Part shown: one piece after another, positions 34,601-43,700 of the stretch
Layout of the letters: every line of letters begins with the position of its first letter
Numbering within the stretch: the first letter of the stretch is position 1
DNA from: Ciona savignyi
Lineage: Eukaryota > Chordata > Ascidiacea > Phlebobranchia > Cionidae
Length of the DNA: 64,000 bases
NCBI GenBank assembly: GCA_000149265.1
Contig: CH003287.1
Location: 198,210 to 262,209 of the forward strand
Direction: 5' to 3'
Notes under the pieces: model-generated
Seen by the model: the letters and a program-made list of their open reading frames with translations, nothing else
What the model was told of the DNA's origin: nothing
The model's database searches: none
Made by a program: the position numbers and the translations under genes

Positions 34601-35378
34601 CACGGGCAATCGTCAGACTACCTCGCGAATACGTAAAGGAAGCGTTACCACACGGGCAATCGTCAGATCACCTCGCGAATACGTAAAGGAGCGTTACAAC
34701 ACGGGCAATCGTCAGATTACCTCGCGAATACGTAAGGTAGCGTTACCACACAGGCAATCGTCAGATTACCCCGAGAATGTGCAAGGGAGCGTTACCACAC
34801 GGGCAATCGTCAGATCACCTCGCGAATATGTAAGGGATCGTTACAACACGGGCAATCGTCAGATTACCTCGCGAATACGTAAGGGATCGTTACAACACGG
34901 GCAATCGTCAGATTACCCCGAGAATGTGCAAGGGAGCGTTACCACACGGGCAATCGTCAGATCACCTCGCGAATATGTAAGGGATCGTTACAACACGGGC
35001 AATCGTCAGATTACCTCGCGAATACGTAAGGTAGCGTTACCACACGGGCAATCGTCAGATCACCTCGCGAATATGTAAGGGATCGTTACAACACGGGCAA
35101 TCGTCAGATTACCTCGCGAATACGTAAGGTAGCGTTACCACACGGGCAATCGACCATCCAGTCAATTAAAAATGAATTAAGTTATTGGACAAAACGAACG
35201 GGAACGTTAAATCAAAGCAAAATAAAATGCAACAAATTTTGTAAATAATAAACTACCGACCAAAAAACTTACCTGTAATGGTACCAATTGCTTCAGTGTT
35301 AGGATTGGTTAATTGGTTTGTTATTTGCTTGGCGCCATTAGATTCCGTTTTATCCGCATCTACTAGTTGTCGGTCCAT
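28603..35378 (-). CDS. NLR-type receptor paralogue: NACHT plus LRR, frameshifted near the C-terminus
   Basis: Nine exons read leftward: 35378-35273 (ATG, 35 codons), 33775-33578, 33141-33070, 32687-31650, 30942-30898, 30639-30547, 29977-29715, 29279-29090, 28674-28603 (TAA). The 198, 72, 1038, 45, 93 and 263 nt exons have exactly the lengths of the plus-strand gene. The NACHT exon differs by only a few residues (VLSSRIG for VMSNRIG; single changes later) and keeps Walker A GNPGCGKT, ILDGYD, TSRPY and FSHQILQEYLSAYYIA. There is no counterpart of the plus-gene exon 2; exon 1 joins exon 3 in phase. Exon 1 differs (MDRQLVDADKTESNGAKQIT) but ends in similar KQITNQLT. The penultimate exon has one extra T (near 29190), which creates a TAG a few codons on. 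The product would lose about 55 C-terminal residues; the gene may still work or be an early pseudogene. Confidence 0.8.
29990..30230 (-). repeat. SINE copy, intron 6 of the minus NLR gene
   Basis: Nearly full length but with a deletion in the tail half (starts GATAGGATATTGATCATCTT); head ends GACTAACCGGCCGG. Confidence 0.8.
31015..31350. repeat. AT-rich minisatellite, about 24-bp unit
   Basis: The unit ATACCAATATTTGAATACTT with TTGA repeats more than ten times with point changes. It fills intron 4 of the minus NLR gene and is missing from the matching plus-gene intron. Confidence 0.9.
32745..33045 (+). repeat. SINE copy, intron 3 of the minus NLR gene
   Basis: Full length, head GGCCGGTTAGAATGAAGGTT, tail GGAATAAATATCCTATCC. 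It is opposite to the gene and independent of the SINE in the matching plus-gene intron. Confidence 0.85.
33185..33375 (-). repeat. second dispersed family, one unit
   Basis: Reverse copy of the AGTCGTC / CTCGACTGTGG family; matches the tandem copies in intron 3 of the plus NLR gene (11600-12140), so it was probably in the ancestor. Confidence 0.6.
33795..33950 (+). repeat. SINE shared with the plus NLR gene; edge of the duplicated block
   Basis: Corresponds to 11025-11215 of the plus copy. Similarity to the plus gene stops just after AGAATATTGGA (about 33950), which marks one breakpoint of the duplicated segment. Confidence 0.75.
34015..35157. repeat. 49-bp satellite array, about 23 units, SINE-derived
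   Basis: Unit: AGCGTTACCACACGGGCAAT, CGTCAGATTACCTCGCGAAT, ACGTAAGGG. The core ACACGGGCAATCGTCAGATC is the reverse complement of the SINE tail block GATCTGACGATTGCCCGTGT. Variant types (CCCCGAGAATGTGCAAGG against CTCGCGAATACGTAAGG; ACAACACGG against ACCACACGG) recur in blocks of two to four, so higher-order expansion took place. It fills intron 1 of the minus NLR gene. Open frames across it (such as REYVRERYRTGNR) arise from the lack of stops and are not genes. Confidence 0.92.
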
Positions 35379-36079
35379 TATTTTACTCTCTCAAAGCGTT
35401 CAATGCTTATACATGCTACCACATCATAGTATTGTCATCTGTTTCATCTAGTTTTCGTTTTAAATGATTATTCTCTGTCTGAGATTTCGTTATGCGCTTT
35501 TTAGAGTCACATACTTAATTTTATTATGCTAAAATAGACTAAACGCAAACATTTAGTAATAGAGTCTAGAATAACATGATTACAAAGCGAAAACGTGTGG
35601 TGAGTCAATCTCGACTGCAGTATTCTTTCCTTTTTGTTACGTTAGAGCGCTTTAAGCGTTAATATCGTTTCTTCCGGTTTATTGTACCAACTATGCTAGC
35701 CTACCGTATATCCCAGTTGCAGTTAACTTTGATTGAAATGTACAGCATATTATTAGATCGAAATAGCCTAATATTTAATAGCCTACACATAATGACGTAT
35801 GAAATTTATATTTTTAAACAGATCACGCGATTTTTAAATGTCGAATGCCAATTCTCAGCCTTAGTTCCGTTATATTTAATATTCTCTTTAAAACTGGATC
35901 TATATATGTGCAAAACAGAGGTATAAATGAAGGCATATGGGTAATATATGAATTGCAACAAGAATATATTATTGTATGATAAAACAAACCCGAGCTAGTT
36001 GGTATTGTTACACAGTGCACTTACCAGTCGCTGTTCAAATGGATTAATATATGGAACCAACACATTAACGTCTTCATCG
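35379..36079. other. upstream region of the minus NLR gene, no other gene seen
   Basis: Immediately 5' of the ATG, on the minus strand, is GAGAGAGTAAAATA. No TATA box or other exon can be assigned. Confidence 0.4.
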
Positions 36080-36195
36080 TAGTTAATGTAATATCTCCGG
36101 TAACCCGACGGTGGGCGCGAGGTGACCTGACGATTGCCCGTGTGTTAACCCCCTTGGTTTTCCCCATTCACGGGAATAAACATAAATATACTATA
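36080..36195 (+). repeat. 3' fragment of a SINE
   Basis: From ATCTCCGGTAACCCGACGGT to GGGAATAAACATAAATATAC. Confidence 0.8.
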
Positions 36196-36509
36196 ATCGA
36201 AAGAGCTCATGAAATTTTAATTGTATTTAACACGTTAAATTGCAAAATAAAGTTATAAAATTTATCATAAAAATATAAAATAAAATTTAATTAATGCAAA
36301 ACCCCCACAAAATGCAACACATTGTAAAAAACGTCCAAATTAAAAGTAACGCGAGGATTGCTATATTTTAAAAAAAATTCATTTTCATTGCAGTTTAACC
36401 CACATTTTGCACAAAAAAGTTAAGAAAATCGTTATAAAAAACATTTTAATTTAACGGTCGAAAAGCAAAACGAAAAAATTATTCCAGTTAACCGTCCACA
36501 CGGTTGATA

Positions 36510-36590
36510 CATATATCGCTCCTAATATAGAAAAGCGGTGTTGATAGCGTGCCCATCATGGGTTCGAATCCTAGACCCGATAAAAAAAAA
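36510..36590 (+). repeat. partial GGTCGTGTGGCC-type tRNA-derived repeat
   Basis: Only the B-box side remains: GCCCATCATGGGTTCGAATC then CTAGACCCGATAAAA. Confidence 0.6.
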
Positions 36591-36859
36591 CAAAAAACAT
36601 GATTGTGCTGAGGTATGGACTGTGAGGTTAAGTAATAAACGGTGATTATTAGAGGGATTGTTACGTCAAAAGCATAAGAAAAAACGATTGGGTGGTCGAA
36701 TGTTGAAAGCGATTGAATCGAATGCACGAAGTATTTGGTAAAACTATCTAAGAGTCCAGTGGTGCTGTGTTCAAAGCTTGGCTTGGGACACGAGTTTTCA
36801 CTTTGATTGTAACCACAAATAGGATAAAGAACGAGGCGAATTAATCAAATAAATAGTAA

Positions 36860-37245
36860 GCGTATTCATGTTTATCCCTGTGAATTGGAAAACCAAGGGG
36901 TTTAACACACGGGTAATCGTCAGATCAACTCGCGCGCATCGCCGGGTTACCGGAGCTATTGCATTGTGTTTTGTATGATTGCGGTTAAACTAACAGGATA
37001 TTCATGTCTATCCCCGTGAATGGGAAAACCAAGGGTGTTAACACACGGGCAATCGTCAGATCACCTCGCGCCCATCGTCGGGTTACCGGAGCTATTGCAT
37101 TGTGTTTTGTATGATTACGGTTAAACTAACAGGATATTCATGTTTATCCCCGTGAATGGGAAAACCAAGGGTGTTAACACACGGGCAATCGTCAGATCAT
37201 CTCGCGTCCAACGTCGGGTTACCAGAGCTATTGCAGTGTGTTGTG
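36860..37245 (-). repeat. three tandem copies of a SINE 3' end, about 135-bp unit
   Basis: TTCATGTTTATCCC, AACCAAGGG, CACACGGGCAATCGTCAGAT, CGGGTTACCGGAGCTATTGC and GTTAAACTAACAGGATATTC repeat three times; the second and third are almost identical. Confidence 0.88.
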
Positions 37246-37259
37246 TAAAGAAAAAACGA

Positions 37260-38621
37260 GATTTAATTCCATAAAATGGATTAAAATGAAACTGTGTCTT
37301 CGGATTTGAAAGCGAATCCATAATGAATACCATACCCAGTCACGAAGTATCTTCGAACTATCTATGGCCGGTTATCAGGATCGACCGGCATATGTTTGAT
37401 TTATATAACCTATGGCCGTACAAACATAATCCAACCTTATATATATGTGTCATGTTCGTATATTCTATGGCTGGCCATACTCTGGTGTTACATATATGGC
37501 CCACTCGCGATAATCCTTAGAAAAAAACATAGCCTATTTTTTGTCTGTGGCGTTTGAACGATTTAGCCACACATGGCCGATCTGACATAAACCAGCTGAA
37601 ACTCATACGTTGCTGTCTTGTTGGCAGGATTACAGAAACAAAGAAACCTTTGTTTTAAATTTAATTATCATTCTGTGGTGGAGTATAATTTATTATTTTG
37701 GTAAATTTATTGATTATTTTTCCACTTTTAATGGCTTCAGTCCTACAGCAACCAGTCCGCCGAACTTAACACGTAATGAAAAGAGTAGAACAATTTGTTT
37801 AAATATGTGTTATTTTTGTATAACAGGTATTCAAGCAAATAAGTGAACATTTTATATGTATAAAATTGTTTTAGAAATATAATGTTTTGTTTTATAAATT
37901 CTTCTTGAGCAACACTTTTTCCCGCGCATAATTGTGTCGTTCGCTCTTAATTGTGTCGTATGGCACCACGTGATCTGTTTCTTTCCGCCTTCACAGTTCA
38001 AATTTGCGATATGAACTAGTAGCGTGTGGTGTGTAACTGTTTAAAGTTATGACAACGTTAATTTAAGATTTCTTGTTTAAAGAGATGGATCTACATGATT
38101 TGAAGATACCAGGTACGAAATTAGAACTACAATGTTACTACTAAAAGCAGAAATAATGGGATACGGACGCTTGTGTTTTGTAACAGTTAGCCTATTTAAG
38201 TATTTATTAATATTATAATGGATACTGACACTCCTGTTCCTGTATATCCTGTGTGTGTTCACTTCCCCACTTAACCATGAGGCTACATTTTGAAGTGAAT
38301 AATGTAGAATAATTGTTAAAATAAATTTGTAATCTACAGATGTTCTGCTGTGCACAAGGCATGCACGTGCTAATTACGCTGATATCACAAGTGACATAAA
38401 GAAAGTGCTTAATGGTGTATGTGACTGGGAGGAAGGCAGGGCTGGAAGAGCCGCTTTGTTTTAGACAACACCAGTCAAACACATAGCCAACTGGATGCTT
38501 CAAGTGCAACGTCTCAAATATCAAGAAAGTCCCAAAGTATTGCTACTTCAGGCTCCACCTGATTATAGCTAAAGTGATGACACAGTTGAAGTGGACAAAT
38601 TTGGGACCGTATTCATTTAAA
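37260..38621. other. intergenic, no confident gene
   Basis: Around 38340-38570 there is a decayed-looking coding-like stretch (plus, NYADITSDIKKVLNGV in one frame, then stops), perhaps a dead transposon gene. 37925-38050 is locally less AT-rich with CACGTG. Confidence 0.35.
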
Positions 38622-40180
38622 TAACTAGAGAGTGTCAACCACGTGTTTAACCACCACTATTTGTAAAACACATGTTGCATGCCATATATTCATGCTACAG
38701 GGTCCCTAACCACATTTTGTATTTTATACACTGTGTATGTAGTTATTGTTTCTGCAAGCATAAACTTATGGGTCCCATAGTTATTTAACCAAACTTCTTC
38801 TCTATGTGTAGGTAAAAAAGAACAATCGCGATAGATTTACAAAGATTTTATCACAAATGTTTTAAATTAAAGCTTTTTTTAAGTGCTGTATTGAAATTAT
38901 ACTAAATTCTTAAAATAGTTCGATTTAGTTTTCATGGCTTCGGGGAATTCCCCATGGGCTTGGTAAATAAGTTTATGTTTTTACATATGTGGGTCATATT
39001 AACTATCCATTTTTAAGTTTTAATCCGATTCGACGAATCCTTGTTGGAGATGTCAGTGCAATGTGGCATGCTTGTCACAATCATGAGTCAGGAACATATC
39101 TTCGTTTTTAAGGGAGTTACCCTAAGTAAATGTTTTCTCTCTTTTAAGTGACACAGGGTGGCTAACGATCTAGCATTTCACCAAATCTGATCAAAATTAG
39201 AGCAGCCGGTTAAACGCTATGTTCCGAAAAGCTAATTTTTTAGAAAAAAAACCGTTTTGGATTTTAACGTCTCCGGGGAGTTCCCCTAGATTTATCACCC
39301 ACAATTTTGCTCCTGCGTATCTAGACCATTTTGTCTAACAAACAACAAAGCTTTATTACTATTTTATTATTCCTTCTGGTAGATGTCGGGGCGACATGCC
39401 ATGCCTGTCACAATCATGATTTGAGAACAAAATCTTATTTTTTAGGGTATTTCCCTAGATATTTTTTTTATTTTTTTCTAATTGTTAAATCAGTGACTAA
39501 TGCCCTTACATTCTACCAAATCTGATTAAAATTGGATCAGTTGTTTAAGCGCTATGCCCAAAAAAGCTAATTTTTTTAGAAATAAATACCGTTTTGGTTT
39601 TTAACGTCTCAGGGGAATTCCCCTAAAATTATCACCCAAAATTTTGGTTTCTGCATATCTAGACCATGTTGTTTAACAAATAACAAAGTTTCATTAAGAT
39701 TCCATTAACCCTTCTGGTAGATGTCGGGGCGACATGGCATGCCTGTCACAATTATCATTTAACAGCAAAAGTTTAATTTTTTAGGTATTTTCCTAGGTAA
39801 TTGTTTTATTTCTTTTAAGTGTAAAATCAGTGACTAGTGTACTAACATTCCACCAAATTTGATTAAAATTGGAGTAACCGTTCAAGCGCTATGGCCTAAA
39901 AAGCTAATTTTTTAGAAAAAAATGACCGTTTTTGTTTTTAACGTCCAAGGGGAATTCCCCTAAATTTATTACCCAAAATTTTGGTTTCTGCATATCTAGA
40001 CCATGTTGTCTAAAAAACCACCAAGTTTCATTGCGATTCCATTATTCCTTCTGGTAGATGTCGGGGCGCCATGCCATGCCTGTCAAGCGTTTGACGAAGA
40101 AAAAAAAGAAAAAAAAAAAAAGAAAAAAAAAAAACGGACAAAAACAATATGTGTCCCATTTTTTCAAATGGGACCCATAA
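38622..40180 (+). repeat. 1.5-kb dispersed repeat with internal units of about 330 bp (copy 1)
   Basis: Starts ATAACTAGAGAGTGTCAACC and ends with an A-rich (GAAAAAAAA)n run, GGACAAAAACAATATGTGTC and the short hairpin CCCATTTTTTCAAATGGG. Three internal units carry GGGGAATTCCCCTAAA, TCTGCATATCTAGACCATG and TTCTGGTAGATGTCGGGGCG followed by CATGCCATGCCTGTCA. The A-rich 3' end suggests a retroposon. No long frame. Confidence 0.85.
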
Positions 40181-40774
40181 CGATACTTTCCATATTTTGG
40201 CAACTTATTAAGGTTACCAAAGTTTCTTTTTCTATGCTTTACGCCTTCACCAAAGTTTGTTTTCTTGTGTACAATTTATTATTGACCTTATTCTTGTGAC
40301 TTTTTTGCATCGTAAATAAAATAGTTAACAAACAACAAGCTAATTCTTACTTAAACGTAGCTAGGAATCATATGTGGACAATACAACAAGAACCGTAGAT
40401 AATAGGCAGCAATGGCCCCTGCACTGGCCGTTGCAACATTTCGGTTAAGAACCAAACGTGGGCAATATAAGAACCGTAGATAATATCAGCAATGGCCCGT
40501 GCATTGGCCGTTGTAACATTTCGGGTATGTCGGCCAAACATATATCTACCGGGTACCCTGACAAAAACTTGATCTGATCAAGACTGATTGGTAGATAACA
40601 CATATATGCGCCATAGATAATTTCGTAACTGGGTAAGCGCGTAAGAAGTACAAACAATGCGAAAAAAAAACAGAATTGAATTCTCAATAGAATAAGCAAA
40701 TTAAATGTTCGCTATTCCTATTTAGTTCAATGGATTACGATGTCTTCTTCAAGATAGTGGCGTCATAATTGGCA
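40181..40774. other. 3' flank of the glutamate-receptor-like gene
   Basis: Two 80-bp blocks with CCGTAGATAATA-AGCAATGGCCC and GGCCGTTG-AACATTTCGG form a local tandem duplication (40390-40520). A minus-strand AATAAA at 40275-40280 is a distant candidate poly(A) signal. Confidence 0.4.
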
Positions 40775-43700
40775 TTATTGGAATGGTTGACGTCGATTCA
40801 TCTTTGTGACGGAATAAGCCAAGACTCGCGTTTTAACTCGAGGTGACTCGTTCTCACAAGCGTCGATGGAAATGGCGGGAATGCTACCTCGTCTGTTTGA
40901 ACTATTCAACTGCGAGCGTTTTATAGTTGCGGCGTCAGAAGAACTCCTAACCCTCGTGTTAGACTCGTTCTGAATCGTTTGAAGAACCGATGACGTAGTT
41001 GTCGTATTAACCACGTCATCGCGGTTATTTTCAAGTCTTGAATCAACATTTCCGTCAAAGATTTGAACAGATGAATCCTTAAGAACGGGGGAATTTGGAA
41101 TTAAGTTTGGATGGTCCATTGCGTCTTCGTGCTCGTACAAGTAATTGTCCGTAACAGACCCCCTTTATGACGTCGATATTACTCACAGAGCTAACGTTCG
41201 AAACGCGTCGATCGTCTGAACCGAAAGGAGATAGGAACGAACTCGATTTTCCTTTGTTTGTTGAGTTGATTAATGAGGCGTCGAGTTTGAGGTGTCGGTT
41301 TGAGTTTCGTCGTTTGAGTCGTGGCGTAGAGATATTTAACTCCACTGAAGGAAGTTCAATCAATGGTCTGTTGATATTTGATGATAATACTTGTAAATCC
41401 ACTATATATGACCAATTAGCTTGGTGGGTTAGTGCGTTGCATTTCAACCAAAAGGCTGCAGGTTCAAAACTGGTCGATTGCTAGTCGTTTGTGTCCTTGG
41501 GCAAAGCACTTTACGGACATTACCCGGCCCAACGGATTAATGGGTTCTACCAAATTAAAGGAACGTCCTAATCATACACAACACACTGCAATAGCCCCGG
41601 TAACCCCGACGATGGGCGCGAGGCGATCTGACGATTGCCCGTGGGTTAACCCCCTTGGTTTCCCCATTCAAGGGGATAAACATAAATATCCTACAACCAA
41701 CCCATCACTCACGATAACGTAGTGTCTGTTTTATCCGATTTCAAATCCTTTTCTGTCATTGTCGTCTTGCTACGTGGAAGCTTTGGCGCCTCCCTTTGTG
41801 ACGTCATCAATGACTTTATGTTGGGGACGCTAGCGGAAAGCTTCCGTTGCATTGTGATGTCATTCTGTGGGTTGGGGGGGGGGGGAGGTTAAATCAACGG
41901 ATCTTTGATCGAACGTGTGGCTGAATGGTTAATGAATGGTGACCAATACATAAAAATACCCATAAAAACATATTAGTGACACGACCATTATGAGATCAAA
42001 ACTCTGCTAAACGAAAAAATAATGATGAACACGAATCAATTTCGTGTCTCTGTGGTAAATTTTTATTGCGATAGGATATTCGTGTTTATCCCTGTGAATG
42101 GGAAAACGCAAGGAGGTTAACACACGGGCAATCGTCAGGTAATATCGCGCCCACTGTTGGGTTACCGGAGCTATGCAGTGTGTTGTGTATATGATAGATA
42201 CGAATATCCAAAAATCTATGTTTAAAACAAAACCCTCCACTCTAATATCACCTCTGCAAACTCAACTTTCTTTGATTTGGTCATTTTAGCCGATCGCGTT
42301 GCGTCCCCAGCACTAGATGCTCTTCGTAGTCCTTGTATTGCATCAATGGTGGTCAGTTGGTGTTTCAGCATACGGGTGGGGGCAAATAGAAACATTATTA
42401 TAATGGGTTCTCTTAGAANNNNNNNNNNNNNNNNNNNNNNNNNNNNNNNNNNNNNNNNNNNNNNNNNNNNNNNNNNNNNNNNNNNNNNNNNNNNNNNNNN
42501 NNNNNNNNNNNNNNNNNNAAACATGGTTTCTTATTGTTGCAGCTTGACTTTATAGGGGTATTAATTAAAAACAATATATTTCCATTGTAATAATACCTGG
42601 ATAGGATATTCATGTTTATCCCCATGAATGGGAAAGGGGGTTAACACACGGGCAATCGTCAGATCACCTCGCGCCCATTGTCGGGTTACCAGAGCTATTG
42701 CAGTGTGTTGTGTATGATAGACACGTTTCTTTAATTTAGTAGAACTCATTAATCTACTGGGTTTAGGTAATGTTCGTTAAGTGCCTTGCCAAAGGACACA
42801 ACTGACTAGCTAGCGACCAGTTTCGCATCGGCAACCTTTCGGCTGAAAGGCAACGCACTTAACCACCAGACTAATTTGTCGACTCGAATCTAAATATACT
42901 TATATCAGAATTACTAAGAATTAAAAATTGGTGAATATTACTTAAAATAAAATATATTTCAATTGCAATAGTTGTCAATTCTTGCAAAACTGGAATAACA
43001 TACATGAATTTAGCTCTGCTTTTACTTTATTTACGTTCTCTAACACATACTTAACAACAAACAATGTTTCTGTTGATATTTCTTTACAATAAACTAATTC
43101 TAACTCTGACCCAACACTAAATTCAACTCATTTAGTTTCTTCTGCTTTACAACAATTGCTTCTATTTGCAGTTTATATACAAACAGCCATATATTGTATG
43201 GGCTATGTAGGCTGTCCATTGCAATAACATGAATTATGCATCTTTACATGAGAAAACAAACTAAACTGACGTAACAAATATAAATAATTCAACGATGATG
43301 AAGATGGTTTAACAGACATGTCTTATACTTATACCCTGTGTATTGACTGACATGTATTATCCTGTGAAATTTTTCGTTTTATCCTACATTTAATTATATA
43401 TTTTATACTTTTTTTGTGTTAATTTACTGACGTGTGTCAACTACAGTTTATTTTATATTTTACCTGCTAATTTAATAATTATTTAACTGTGCTTATCTTA
43501 TTTAATATAACAGAAAAGCGAAAAAAAAACTAAAAAAGTCAATCAATTAGTTTCCAATTTGCCTATCTTATAAACCTTATTTTCTTTTTATTCTTACTTA
43601 GGAAGCATAATCCACTGGGTTTTAATCAAAATATTACGAACCCAGTTATATAAATATTTAAACAGCATTTTGCAATTAATTTATTTTTAAAATTTTACAA

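Noticed and set aside
34048..35078. Open frames of about 100 residues with repeated REYVRERYRTGNR segments as genes
   Set aside because: They follow from a 49-bp unit poor in stops read through three frames; no start context or splice structure is shared.
34015..35157. The regular array with short units as a CRISPR array
   Set aside because: Units follow each other with no unique spacers, variants are shared between units, there are no cas genes and the context is a eukaryotic intron. It is a satellite derived from a SINE tail.
38340..38600. A coding exon on the plus strand
   Set aside because: The coding-like frame is broken by several stops and has no splice sites or recognisable family; kept only as a possible dead transposon gene.
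41432..41722. Open frames with THHTAIAPVT-like peptides, found all over the window
   Set aside because: They recur at every SINE copy in the same position of the repeat, so they are SINE translations.
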